The notes under the pieces were generated by a model. That model did not search any database. It worked only from the letters and a program-made list of their open reading frames with translations, and was not told where the DNA came from. From positions 159,792-223,791 of the forward strand of contig NZ_CABVHY010000008.1 in the NCBI RefSeq assembly GCF_902497875.1: a DNA stretch of 64,000 nucleotides, given 5' to 3'. Below are positions 23,991 to 33,516 of the stretch, piece after piece. This DNA is from Pseudomonas fluorescens. GTDB lineage: Bacteria; Pseudomonadota; Gammaproteobacteria; Pseudomonadales; Pseudomonadaceae. The number at the start of each line of letters is the position of its first letter. The first letter of the stretch is position 1. The position numbers were made by a program, and so were the translations under genes.

Positions 23991-24917
23991 TCAATCCTTC
24001 ACAAACCGCACCCCCGGCTTGGCCCGTTCATCCACGCTCAACTCGAAGACATCCGGGCGCGCGTAGTGTCCGGTCACGTCGAAGTCGTAGCGGGCGCGGA
24101 CCAGTTCATCCGTATCGATCTCGGCGGTCAACAACCCTGCACCGCCCACCAGCGGCCCGGCAAGAATATTGCCCATGGGCCCGACAATCACGCTGCCGCC
24201 GGCAATCAGCGGGCGTTCGGCTGGCCAGTTGGCGATGTCCAGGCCCAGGGTTTGCGGCGAGTCCTGAACCTGGCAGGCGCTGACCACGAAGCAACGCCCT
24301 TCGTGAGCGATATGGCGCATGCTGACCTGCCACATTTCCCGCTCATCCACCGTCGGCGCGCACCAGACCTCCACGCCCTTGGCGTACATCGCGGTGCGCA
24401 GTAGCGGCATCATGTTTTCCCAACACACCGCGCCACCGATTCGTCCGACCTGGCTATCGATCACCGGCAAGGTCGAGCCGTCGCCCTTGCCCCAGATCAG
24501 TCGCTCGGTGCCGGTGGGCATCAGCTTGCGGTGTTTGGCCAGCAGTCCGCCCTGTGGTTCGAAATACAGCACCGTGCAATACAGCGTGCTGCCGGAGCGC
24601 TCGATCACACCCAGTACCAGACTGGCACCGGTTCGTGCCGATAATCGCGCCAAGGCTTCGGTTTCAACGCCGGGGACCTCGATGGCGTTGGCAAAATAAC
24701 GGGCAAAGGCTTCCCGCCCTTCCGGCAAGCGATACCCCAGTTGCGTCCCGAACCCTTCGCCTTTGGGATAGCCACCGAGCAAGGCTTCGGGCATCACTAC
24801 CAGGCTCGCGCAAGACTCGACTATGGCGCTTTCATAAGAAAGGATCTGTTCCAGGGTCTCGCCCTTGCCGCCGGGCAGAGAACCGATTTGCAGTGCAGCA
24901 ACGATGGACGTGGGCAT
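23991..24917 (-). CDS. Nitrilase (carbon-nitrogen hydrolase)
   Basis: A 308-aa nitrilase-superfamily enzyme with the catalytic triad E44 ([10 protein letters not shown]), K131 (HRKLMPTG) and C165 ([12 protein letters not shown]). The CWENMMPL motif is typical of true nitrilases (aliphatic or arylacetonitrilase branch), which convert nitriles to acids and ammonia. ATG 24917 was chosen because a ggag site precedes it by 8 bases; in-frame ATGs upstream lack proper spacing. It is divergent from a LysR gene, which is probably its regulator. Confidence 0.9.
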   Translation of the reverse strand: MPTSIVAALQIGSLPGGKGETLEQILSYESAIVESCASLVVMPEALLGGYPKGEGFGTQLGYRLPEGREAFARYFANAIEVPGVETEALARLSARTGASLVLGVIERSGSTLYCTVLYFEPQGGLLAKHRKLMPTGTERLIWGKGDGSTLPVIDSQVGRIGGAVCWENMMPLLRTAMYAKGVEVWCAPTVDEREMWQVSMRHIAHEGRCFVVSACQVQDSPQTLGLDIANWPAERPLIAGGSVIVGPMGNILAGPLVGGAGLLTAEIDTDELVRARYDFDVTGHYARPDVFELSVDERAKPGVRFVKD

Positions 24918-24994
24918 CGCGGTAACTCCATGAGCCAATGAGGTGTTGCTCATTCTCCGGCCGCGACCGATCATGAATAAAGCCCCGTTCGCTG

Positions 24995-25912
24995 ATGAAT
25001 GATATGAACCAGATGAATATCGCCCACGTCGACCTCAACTTGCTCAAGGCCTTCGAGGCGCTGCATGACGAGTCCAGCGCCAGCCGCGCGGCGTTACGCC
25101 TGGGGGTCACGCAATCGGCGATGAGTGCAGCATTGCGCCGGTTGCGGGACTTGTATGGCGATCAACTCTTCGTACGCACGGGACGCGGGCTGGCACCGAC
25201 ACTACGGGCCAACCAGCTGAAACCGGTGGTCAGTGAAGCGCTGAATAAATGTCGACAAAGCCTGGCGATGGTCGATCCGGCTGCCAGTCACTACGAGGGC
25301 CGTTCGGTCGCCGTCGGTCTATCCGATGACTTCGAAATTGCCTACGGTCGCAGGCTGATCGAGGAGGTCGCCCGGCGCGCGCCGAAACTGCGGCTGATCT
25401 TTCGGCAAACCCACAGCCAGATCGTTGCCCATGCCTTGATGGAGCGCAGTATCGACCTGGCGATTACCGCCGGTGGTTTTGCCGAGCGCATGCTCAGCCG
25501 CCAGGTGCTGGGCGAAGGGGATTACCTGTGCCTGGTGGATCCCCACAGCCTGGCGGACGGGCAGCATGAAATCAGCCTCGACGAGTTCGTCATTCGCGAA
25601 CACCTATTGGTGTCGTCAGGAGGGTTTATCGGGATTACCGACGAAGGATTGGCCGGGCTGGGACTGAGCCGACAGGTCTGCGCCTCGACTACCCACTTCG
25701 CCGCGCTGCCTTATTTGCTCAAAGGCAGCCAGGCCGTGGCGACTATCCCGGCCCATGCGGCCCGCAGCATTGCCGCGCTAACCGGGCTGATGCTGCTGCC
25801 CTGCCCCCTGGAGCTGCCGCGCTATCCGATCGAACTGGGCTGGCGCACCAGCGCTCAGCTCGATCCGGTAGTGCTGAAAGTCCGCGAAGCCATAGTGGCG
25901 TGCTTTGTGTAG
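24995..25912 (+). CDS. LysR-family transcriptional regulator (NodD-like branch)
   Basis: A 305-aa LysR protein with the HTH near the N-terminus ([40 protein letters not shown]) and the [13 protein letters not shown] linker typical of the NodD/PcpR-like branch. It is divergent from the nitrilase gene with a 77-bp gap and is probably its activator. The stop codon (tag at 25910-25912) is part of a REP element, so the last residue or residues may be set by REP insertion. Confidence 0.9.
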   Translation: MNDMNQMNIAHVDLNLLKAFEALHDESSASRAALRLGVTQSAMSAALRRLRDLYGDQLFVRTGRGLAPTLRANQLKPVVSEALNKCRQSLAMVDPAASHYEGRSVAVGLSDDFEIAYGRRLIEEVARRAPKLRLIFRQTHSQIVAHALMERSIDLAITAGGFAERMLSRQVLGEGDYLCLVDPHSLADGQHEISLDEFVIREHLLVSSGGFIGITDEGLAGLGLSRQVCASTTHFAALPYLLKGSQAVATIPAHAARSIAALTGLMLLPCPLELPRYPIELGWRTSAQLDPVVLKVREAIVACFV

Positions 25913-25975
25913 GAGCTGCCGCAGGGTCGGGCTGCGTTCAGACGATCTTTTGATCTTGATCTTCGACGATCTTCA
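25908..25975. repeat. Single REP and degenerate tail
   Basis: gtgtaggagctgccgcaggg followed by repeated gatctt motifs (gatcttttgatcttgatctt). It overlaps the stop of the LysR gene and reaches the end of the small gene on the other strand. Confidence 0.75.
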
Positions 25976-25976
25976 A

Positions 25977-26228
25977 CTATTTCGCCGTCATCAACCGATT
26001 GACTTCGCTACGCACCATGTTCGCGAACTCCGGTGGAGACAGGGTATCGAGCTCCGAGCGCACCCATTCCGCCCATTTGCCCTTGCGCTTGGAGCGCTCG
26101 CCGAACAAGCGCGCGCCCTCGCCCTTGGCCTTGCCCAGGTTGCTCTGCCAAAGGTCGAACAGACGGGACTTTTCATCTTCGAGCGCCGCGCGCTCGGCAA
26201 GGGGCTGGTTAGCCAGATTGAAGCTCAT
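25977..26228 (-). CDS. Small conserved cytoplasmic protein of unknown function
   Basis: An 83-aa charged, helical protein (MSFNLANQPLAERAALEDEK, ending VRSEVNRLMTAK). No signal peptide or membrane segment. It looks like a conserved Pseudomonas hypothetical; I do not recognise a function. ATG 26228 is preferred over one six codons upstream because an agg site precedes it by about 8 bases. Confidence 0.6.
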   Translation of the reverse strand: MSFNLANQPLAERAALEDEKSRLFDLWQSNLGKAKGEGARLFGERSKRKGKWAEWVRSELDTLSPPEFANMVRSEVNRLMTAK

Positions 26229-26393
26229 GGGAGTTACCTGCGGCATAAAATAGGCGACATCTTACACTGTAGGGGGAAATCTCCGAGCCTGGATTTTTAG
26301 TCGGCGTTGGGTTCGGGTTCAAAATAGCTGCAACTTTTTCCCTTGAAGCCGACTCCATTGTTCACTGCCCATTCACCTGCAAGGAGTCCCCCC

Positions 26394-26714
26394 ATGGCCC
26401 GGAAAACCGCTGCGCAAATGGTCGAAGAACAAATCAAGGACCAAACCTTCAGCGAGCTGCAGACGCTGATCGAAGAGTCGGAAAAGTTACTCAAAAGCAG
26501 TGCTTCGCTGGTGGGCGAGGAAGCTGAAGGTCTGCGTCAACAAGTTGCGCTGAAACTCAAACAGGCGTCGGACGCCGTATCGAGCGTACGATTACGCGGT
26601 AAACCCATGGTCGATGCCACACAAACCTATATCGGTGGCCATCCATGGCAGACCGTGGCGATTTCCGCCGGCTTTGGTCTGGTGGTCGGCCTTTTGCTGG
26701 CACGTCGCAACTAA
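26394..26714 (+). CDS. DUF883 membrane-anchored protein (YqjD/ElaB family)
   Basis: A 106-aa protein with a long amphipathic helical region (EEQIKDQTFSELQTLIEESE, about 10-75) and a C-terminal transmembrane helix (about 84-104, TVAISAGFGLVVGLLLARRN). In E. coli, YqjD and ElaB of this family bind stationary-phase ribosomes to the inner membrane. The ATG follows aaggag at 26381. A terminator hairpin follows, so it is a single-gene unit. Confidence 0.85.
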   Translation: MARKTAAQMVEEQIKDQTFSELQTLIEESEKLLKSSASLVGEEAEGLRQQVALKLKQASDAVSSVRLRGKPMVDATQTYIGGHPWQTVAISAGFGLVVGLLLARRN

Positions 26715-26720
26715 GTCGTG

Positions 26721-26750
26721 AGGGGGGACTTGCGCCCCCCTTAACTATTT
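26721..26750 (+). terminator. Terminator after the DUF883 gene
   Basis: A stem of seven pairs (agggggg 26721-26727 / cccccct 26735-26741) with loop acttgcg, followed by taactattt. Confidence 0.7.
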
Positions 26751-26817
26751 ACCGCAGCACCCTGGCGCATTCGCTCTACCGTCCCGTCATGAAGATCCGT
26801 CCGCATTCGGACAGATC

Positions 26818-29800
26818 ATGACGAGCGCACCCTGCATGGCCAACCTCCCGCTTTCCCCGTACTACGACGTCGATAAATTAAAGACACGCTATAACGAGGT
26901 ACTGACAAACGCAGTACGCGATAACGATATTACCGATACAGACAAACAATGGCTGGAAGCCGCCCTTTTACCGGACGACAACGCCCGCGCTGCCCAGGTT
27001 GTGCCAATGCGCATCGACAGGGTCCAGTTCGTGTTGCCGGGCAAGCCACCTTCCGATCTGCTCGGCTCGTTCAAACTGATCGCCCCGAAGGTGAAAGACG
27101 CTCCGGTATTTCTCTATTCCCTGGCCTGTGGTCTGGAAAAATACCCGGATGAAAACGCCTTACTCGGATCCCTTGCCGAGCGACTCAAGGACCCCGTTAA
27201 AAACCGCGAACTGCTGCGCTACGTCCCGGTCGATCAGCGTTATGCCATCTGCGCCACGCTCCCGGTAGAACTCCAGCCCTATCTTGTTATCGTTGATGCT
27301 TTCACTGATCTGCGCCAAGCGCTGCTGGACAACTCGACAGGCGATCTGGTGCGAATGGGGGACGAGTTCCTCAGCCTGCCTTCCCTCGACTCCGTGCTGA
27401 ATGATTACCTGCAAATCCAGCTGGATGAACTCTACCCTGAGGGAGGCCTGGATCCGGAGGCTATTTACGTCAACAGTTTCATCACCCTGGATGAAGAAGA
27501 CGAGCACGGAGAAACCCACTCCATTCAACGCGAGATTTCCTCATCCACGCTGACAGAAGCTGTTTTGGCGTATTACCGCAGCGGTTCATGGCCTACAACA
27601 CAAACCAGGGAGTTCCGCAGTTCGGTTGGCCTTGAAGAGGAGTACGCACGTAGAGGCTTGCCTGCTATAAACGATGCCAACCGGTTTGAAGCGCTGATCA
27701 GTCAAGCCAGTACCGAACTACCGACTCTTTTCGAAAAAGCACTCGCTCAATTCTGGTCAAGTCCATTTGCCGGCAAGCACACTCGCAGCGACTATTTCGC
27801 TGATGTTCTGACACAACGGTTCGCCGAGGAATTGAAGTTGCACGAGTATTCCGGCGACATTTCCCCGGCCGAGAAAACCTGGCTCTCCGAGGTCTGCCAA
27901 TTACCCTCGAACGCCTCCTCCCCCGCAGCGGACACGCTTCGGATCGATCATCTTTCCTATACTGCACCTGGAGAAAACGAGATCTTTTTTGCCGGGGCTT
28001 TTCTGGTCAGCCACGCCCTCCCGACGTCCTCCAGGGTATTCCTCTATGTGCCGAACGAAGGGCTTGAATCGTTCGAAAACCGCCACACCCTGAAAGCACA
28101 ACTGGAGGCACGACAAGAGCGTCCCGGCTCACTCAACAACCTGTTGTCTTGCCTCTCTTTGAATGAACATCTTGTATCGCAGGCCCCCGCAGGTTTTGGT
28201 TTCCAGGGCCAGAAGCTGGACAAAGCGGTTTTCCCGGATCGCGTGGATTCGATCATCGGTAAACAACTGGCCAATGTTCGCTATCTGTTGAAACTACTGA
28301 AAAAGAAACATGAAAAGGTCGCTATCAATGATGCCATCGACTACGCGCTGGACGTCCGGGCCATGTTCGACAGCCGGTTACCGGCGCTTGAAGAGCAGCC
28401 TCGCTGGGACCACCTCAAGGTATCCAGCGAGGCGACCAAACCTTATCCAATTGAAGCACCATCGGCCTTTCAGCCTCCGTCCATCTCACCCGACGACCCA
28501 ACTGAAACGGCGCTTCGAAGTCTCACGGCGCTTGATTCCTGGACCCGCGAACTCTGGGAACGCCGTCCGACTATCCGTTCGTTTTCACAAGCGCGGGTGC
28601 AGGGTTATCTGACCTATGCCAATAGCAATCTATTACCTGCTGACATCCATATAGAGGCTGAGGACAACACTCTCAGTGCGGCCGCACCCTCCCTGGTCAG
28701 TTACTCCAGCAATCTGACCGACCTCTTGATCGAACAACTGACCGGCTACGCACAAGCCAAAGGCTACACAGGTACGGGGCATGCCTACAAAGTGGTTAAT
28801 GGTGTACAGCATGAGCTGGGGGAAAACCAGCCTGGCCAGCCCGCCCTGCAGACAATGCTCGGCCTGGCAAAGACCGACTTCCTCAAGCATTACCTGGAAG
28901 AACTGAAGCGTTTCTACTCGATTGCTGATATCCAGGGGCATTCAATCAAGGACACCCTGATCAAGATCAGGTATGCAGCGCTATGGCACGAACTCAACCT
29001 GAGATCGGTGGATCAAAGCCTGGATGAGCATGCCCGCAAGCTGCTCGTCACCGTGCTCGACAGCCCCGTCAGGACCATGCGTAAAACCCTCAATGGCTTC
29101 CGTCCCGAGGTCTACAGCATTGCCCTGAGTGCGGGCGAGCAGCCGGACTGGGTAAAACTTGCCAATTGCTTTGTGATCGCCGAGCGCGGTGGTCTTGGCC
29201 CGGAATACTCCCCCGAAGACAGTGGACGAGTCATTCTGTGGACCCCGGAACGAGGCATGGAACCGTTTAACGCATTACCCATATTGCTCAGCCAACTGAA
29301 TGCACGACTGCTTGATGTTTGCGAGCGTTCCAGCCTGCTCGATAATGTTTCATGGAAACAGCGTTCAAGTATCCTTGAGCACACCGCTAGCAAGATAGAA
29401 CTGAAAGTTATCGACGGCGACTTTCAGGAAGTTCTTCAGCAATGGCAGATAGACGCCGAACTGGCGACGAGTGAACAGCTGTTCCAGCTTGCCCAACGCT
29501 CACAACTCAGCGCGCAACATGCCCTTGACTTGATGCAGCACCAGCCCCCGGATATCCGAGCTGCGATCAATCTGGACACACTGATTGCCGGTACCCAAAA
29601 CGCGCTGTTCCAGTACACACTGCCGGACTGGTTACGGACCAAGGCAATAAGCGAGCAGCAAGAGTACCTCGAGGCCCTCAGAGCGTATCGAAGGTCCATG
29701 GAGGCAGAGAAAAACTACCTGCATGAGATTCCAGATCTGCACGACTTTGCGCGCTCGAAACTCAAGACCCTGCTTGATGCCGAGGACCCGGATCACCCAC

Positions 29801-32184
29801 TGAACCCAGACCTGATCAATGTCACCATTACCCATTATGAGTCGGCCCTGGCCCCCACTGGCGAACCCCCCTTCTTCTACACCGCCAACGCCCTGGGCAC
29901 CGCGCCGCACACCACCGAAAACCTGACTCAATTTGCCTTGAAGACTTACGCGCAGGTCAATGGCGCGGCAATTCTCATCGGTTTCAAAAACAGTAGCCTG
30001 CCTGCTCCCGAGTGGCTGACCCCCTCCTACCTTCAAAAGGCGTTTCGCACGCTGGACATCGGCAAGGCGTATGTAAAAACACTCCGCGCCCAACTCGATG
30101 AGGGTAAACCGGGGGTCGATGAGCGCAAGCGCCTGTTTGCCACACAACTACCGGCTCAACTGATTGAGCAGGCGTTGGCCATGAGACTCCAGGGGCTCCT
30201 GACCAATACAGCGTATCTGTTTATCAAACAGGTCATGACGATGCCGGACGATCTCGCCAGAGAGCCCTTGGATGGCGTGAGTATTGTCGTTCGACCCTTG
30301 GAGCTCATCCCGGACAAGGACCTGAAAGCGGACGCCGCGCTCGGCATGTACTTGATTGGCCCAAAGCCGCCCGCCGCTGGACCACTGATCCTGTATACAG
30401 CCTACAGTGAGGATTTCGGGTTCAAGGAGTATCGGGACGAGGCGCACTTGATCAGTGATCTGCAAACATCCACGCCCCTGCAAACACAGGTCCTGGAGCG
30501 CATGTCGAATGCCGCCGCAAAGATCTATGCCAATGGCGGCTTCAGCGAGCCGCACATCCCTTTTTCCGATCTGCCGACCCGCACGCCTGGCCCCATCAGT
30601 CTTTCGTCCAAGCCCTTCGCAGGCAATCTGCTGAACGCTTTGTTTACCGAAAACACAGCCTTGTTGATCAGCATGGCCGAATCGCAAAGCATCACGGCCG
30701 CACAGGCCAGATGGGAAAGGTTGAAGTTCTTGCTGACGCCCGTTATCCATGCCGGACTCATGTTCGCGCCCGGCATCGTCATGCTGCCCTTTGTCATATG
30801 GAGCAGCCTGCAATTGGTCACGCAAGCGGCAGAGGCGATCAAGACTTCCAGGTGGGGCGACGCTTGCGACATAGTCATCATGAGCCTGCTGCAAATGGTG
30901 GCCATGCATCACCTGCGCTTACAGCCTGGTCGCGCGGGTTCCAGTGCACTGGAAATCGACAGGATGATGCGCCCTACCGGCCTTGCCTGGGCAGACCATC
31001 CAATGAGCGTCGAACAAATCACTCGACTGCGTGAATTCGAGTTACCCGGGATCGAGCTGATCAGCCTGCAACGCGATGAGACGCCTGGAGTCTTTAGAGA
31101 CCCGATAAGTCAGCGCCGATGCGTCCCGGTGCAAGGCCGGGTTTATCGCATCGATAAACACGCGGGCGAATGGCGAATGGTCAATGACGACAGGACTGGG
31201 CCTACCCTGAAAAGAAATCAGATCGGCGTCTGGGAAATAACCACCACCCCCCTCTCCCGTTCAATTGCACGCGTATTCGAGGGGGCCAGCGCGACGGCTC
31301 GAGCAAAGCTGGAAATCGACTTCGACGCGCAAGGCATGACGCAAATCAGGACACGCTACCCGGCAAAAGCCCGGGCCTTGCAGGATGCGTACAAAACCGC
31401 GTTTATGAAGTTGCTGGGGTGCAGGTTTACTTTACGCAAGCCAGTCCCCGGGACACCTCGAGATCCAAGAGTCATCTCGATCATAAAAGATATTCTGTCT
31501 GTTCCCGATGTAACGCCCGCGCTCTATGAGCAGATAAACGCAATGACTTCCACGTTATTGGACGAACTCTGGGCCCGCTCCATGAACACCTATAACTCGA
31601 AACGCTATGTCATCGGGACAACCATTACGGCAGACACAGTCGTCGCATTCTCGGTGCCCGGCGATCCCGAGCGCAGAATCTTCTTCACTGAGCATTTTTT
31701 TGATCCGAGCCTTCGTGGCGAAGACTATCCGGTTATCGGTTCCTTCGATCAGGGGTCTCACGCCCGTGCCAACACCTTGATCCATGAACTGAGCCACCTC
31801 GTATTGGGTACCAAGGACTTGGCCGATGCCTGGTCCGAGTACCCACCGACAGCCCGGGTCGATACCACCCGTCTGGAGCCATTCCAGACACCCGACTGGA
31901 TAATCAGCAGCCGAAGAAAAGCGCTCTCCAGGAGTACGCCTGCCGAGAACCTGTTCAAGGAACCGCTCAACCACACAGCCGAGGAAACCATTCTCAAAGT
32001 AAGCGGCACGCCGAACCTCAATGCTGCACGACTGGCCTTTCTCTATGACTCGAAAGTGCGTGCGCGGCTGATCCTGTCCAATGCCGACTCGGTAGCCCTG
32101 CTCATTTCAGAATTGGCTGCGTTGGACTCTGCATGGAGCGCTGGGAGCTTGACGCCTTTGTCGACGAATCTCGAAACACTCTGA
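26818..32184 (+). CDS. Giant toxin-like protein with C-terminal aspzincin-like peptidase motif (A)
   Basis: A 1788-aa protein. A module of about 100 residues with the pattern R-x-x-x-x-x-PG...F-x-x-VFLY-x-P-x-x-GLE-x-F recurs four times. The copies lie near residues 60-140 (VFLYSLACGLEKYPDENAL), 375-440 (VFLYVPNEGLESFENRHTL), 765-840 (VILWTPERGMEPFNALPILL) and 1150-1225 (LILYTAYSEDFGFKEYRDEA). A hydrophobic stretch follows near 1303-1340. At the C-terminus H1656-E-L-S-H1660 with G1664-T-K-D1667 matches the HExxH + GTxD pattern of M35 aspzincin peptidases. It resembles large Pseudomonas proteins annotated as dermonecrotic-toxin-domain (DUF6543) proteins. No signal peptide is seen and the start is uncertain. 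A paralogue lies at 33517. Confidence 0.75.
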   Translation: MTSAPCMANLPLSPYYDVDKLKTRYNEVLTNAVRDNDITDTDKQWLEAALLPDDNARAAQVVPMRIDRVQFVLPGKPPSDLLGSFKLIAPKVKDAPVFLYSLACGLEKYPDENALLGSLAERLKDPVKNRELLRYVPVDQRYAICATLPVELQPYLVIVDAFTDLRQALLDNSTGDLVRMGDEFLSLPSLDSVLNDYLQIQLDELYPEGGLDPEAIYVNSFITLDEEDEHGETHSIQREISSSTLTEAVLAYYRSGSWPTTQTREFRSSVGLEEEYARRGLPAINDANRFEALISQASTELPTLFEKALAQFWSSPFAGKHTRSDYFADVLTQRFAEELKLHEYSGDISPAEKTWLSEVCQLPSNASSPAADTLRIDHLSYTAPGENEIFFAGAFLVSHALPTSSRVFLYVPNEGLESFENRHTLKAQLEARQERPGSLNNLLSCLSLNEHLVSQAPAGFGFQGQKLDKAVFPDRVDSIIGKQLANVRYLLKLLKKKHEKVAINDAIDYALDVRAMFDSRLPALEEQPRWDHLKVSSEATKPYPIEAPSAFQPPSISPDDPTETALRSLTALDSWTRELWERRPTIRSFSQARVQGYLTYANSNLLPADIHIEAEDNTLSAAAPSLVSYSSNLTDLLIEQLTGYAQAKGYTGTGHAYKVVNGVQHELGENQPGQPALQTMLGLAKTDFLKHYLEELKRFYSIADIQGHSIKDTLIKIRYAALWHELNLRSVDQSLDEHARKLLVTVLDSPVRTMRKTLNGFRPEVYSIALSAGEQPDWVKLANCFVIAERGGLGPEYSPEDSGRVILWTPERGMEPFNALPILLSQLNARLLDVCERSSLLDNVSWKQRSSILEHTASKIELKVIDGDFQEVLQQWQIDAELATSEQLFQLAQRSQLSAQHALDLMQHQPPDIRAAINLDTLIAGTQNALFQYTLPDWLRTKAISEQQEYLEALRAYRRSMEAEKNYLHEIPDLHDFARSKLKTLLDAEDPDHPLNPDLINVTITHYESALAPTGEPPFFYTANALGTAPHTTENLTQFALKTYAQVNGAAILIGFKNSSLPAPEWLTPSYLQKAFRTLDIGKAYVKTLRAQLDEGKPGVDERKRLFATQLPAQLIEQALAMRLQGLLTNTAYLFIKQVMTMPDDLAREPLDGVSIVVRPLELIPDKDLKADAALGMYLIGPKPPAAGPLILYTAYSEDFGFKEYRDEAHLISDLQTSTPLQTQVLERMSNAAAKIYANGGFSEPHIPFSDLPTRTPGPISLSSKPFAGNLLNALFTENTALLISMAESQSITAAQARWERLKFLLTPVIHAGLMFAPGIVMLPFVIWSSLQLVTQAAEAIKTSRWGDACDIVIMSLLQMVAMHHLRLQPGRAGSSALEIDRMMRPTGLAWADHPMSVEQITRLREFELPGIELISLQRDETPGVFRDPISQRRCVPVQGRVYRIDKHAGEWRMVNDDRTGPTLKRNQIGVWEITTTPLSRSIARVFEGASATARAKLEIDFDAQGMTQIRTRYPAKARALQDAYKTAFMKLLGCRFTLRKPVPGTPRDPRVISIIKDILSVPDVTPALYEQINAMTSTLLDELWARSMNTYNSKRYVIGTTITADTVVAFSVPGDPERRIFFTEHFFDPSLRGEDYPVIGSFDQGSHARANTLIHELSHLVLGTKDLADAWSEYPPTARVDTTRLEPFQTPDWIISSRRKALSRSTPAENLFKEPLNHTAEETILKVSGTPNLNAARLAFLYDSKVRARLILSNADSVALLISELAALDSAWSAGSLTPLSTNLETL

Positions 32185-32198
32185 CTCATTAACCGATG

Positions 32199-32242
32199 GC
32201 TCTCCCATCCCTCCGGGTTTCAGGCTAGAGGGCCGGGAGAGC
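32199..32242. terminator. Hairpin between convergent genes
   Basis: Inverted arms gctctccc (32199-32206) and gggagagc (32235-32242) with a loop of 28 bases, between the end of the giant gene and the end of dpkA. Probably a two-way terminator; there is no T-run. Confidence 0.4.
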
Positions 32243-32260
32243 TGGCGTGAGTCCAGGGCC

Positions 32261-33298
32261 TCAACTTCCAGCCAAAACACGCAAATTCGCCAGCTCATCC
32301 AGCGCAATGGCAATCCCGTCTTCCTGAGCCTTGGCTCGTTGGGCATGACGACGATCCCCCGGCAAACGCTTGAGCCCCACCCCATGCATCTGCCGCACCA
32401 ATTCCTGGCTGCGCTCGGCGAAGTTCTGCCCGGCGGCTTTGCCGGGATCGATCACAATGATCAACTGACCGGTCCAGGGAGTTTTCGCCCCGGGGTGATT
32501 GGACCAGTCGAATTCGAAGGAAAAGTTTCCGCCAGTCAAGGCTGCCGCCAGCAATTCGACCATCATCGACAGCGCCGAACCCTTGTGCCCGCCGAACGGC
32601 AACAGCGCACCGCCTTCGAGAATCGCTTTCGGGTCCTGGGTTGGCTGGCCCAGGCTGTCGACGCCCATACCTGCAGGCAGGCGTTCGCCCTTGCGCGCGG
32701 CGATCTGCACATCACCGTGGGCGATGGCACTGGTGGCCAGATCGAAGACGATCGGATCACCGTCGGCCCGCGGCGCGGCAAAGGCAATCGGGTTGGTACC
32801 AAACAGCGGCCGATCGGCGCCGTGGGGCACCACGCAGGTCATGCTGTTGACCATGCTCAACGCCACCAGCCCTTCATAGGCGAAGGGTTCGACATCCGGC
32901 CAGAGAGCCCCGAAGTGATGGGAGTTGCGAATGGCCAATACCGCGATCCCGGCGCTTCGGGCTTTTTCTACCAGAAGCGCCCGAGCAGCCGCCAGTGCCG
33001 GTTGAGCAAAACCGTTGGCCGCATCGACCCGCACAAACCCTGACGCCACATCTTCAACGATCGGCAGCGCCTTGCCATCGACCCAGCCGCTGGCCAGGGT
33101 CGATACGTAACCGGGGATCCGGAATACACCGTGACTATGGGCGCCATCGCGCTCGGCGCTGGCGCAGTTATCCGCCAGCACGGCAGCCACTTCGGCCGAG
33201 GTGCCATGGCGCAGGAAAATGTGCTCGAGCAACGCCACCAACTGGGCGTAGGCGAGGTGTTCTGAAGGGGTTTCGACAACCAAAGGTGATGCAGACAT
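32261..33298 (-). CDS. dpkA: Delta1-piperideine-2-carboxylate / pyrroline-2-carboxylate reductase
   Basis: A 345-aa NADPH enzyme of the malate/L-lactate dehydrogenase (Ldh_2) fold. Segments RDGAHSHGVFRIPGYVSTLA, IRNSHHFGALWPDVEPFAYE and PFGGHKGSALSMMVELLAAA are highly like Pseudomonas DpkA. DpkA reduces the cyclic imines formed from D-lysine or D-proline and so gives L-pipecolate or L-proline. ATG 33298 has a ggag site six bases upstream; the ATG 11 codons before lacks one. It lies on the opposite strand between the two giant toxin-like genes, so it is probably unrelated to them in function. Confidence 0.88.
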   Translation of the reverse strand: MSASPLVVETPSEHLAYAQLVALLEHIFLRHGTSAEVAAVLADNCASAERDGAHSHGVFRIPGYVSTLASGWVDGKALPIVEDVASGFVRVDAANGFAQPALAAARALLVEKARSAGIAVLAIRNSHHFGALWPDVEPFAYEGLVALSMVNSMTCVVPHGADRPLFGTNPIAFAAPRADGDPIVFDLATSAIAHGDVQIAARKGERLPAGMGVDSLGQPTQDPKAILEGGALLPFGGHKGSALSMMVELLAAALTGGNFSFEFDWSNHPGAKTPWTGQLIIVIDPGKAAGQNFAERSQELVRQMHGVGLKRLPGDRRHAQRAKAQEDGIAIALDELANLRVLAGS

Positions 33299-33516
33299 CT
33301 GAAGCTCCAGTTTAATTATTGGAGGGGGCAACAGCGTATGAGGATTTCGAATCCGCGATTAAACAACGCCTGGAGAGCACCCTGTCAACTTTTGTCGGTG
33401 ACTCGTGCGAGTGCATTAACTATCTACTGCTCTACAGAAGCGCTCGCGCCTCAGGATGGCAGCTTCTTCAACACACTGACGTATGCAGAAGCTGCCTGCA
33501 AAGAACGAGGTAAACC

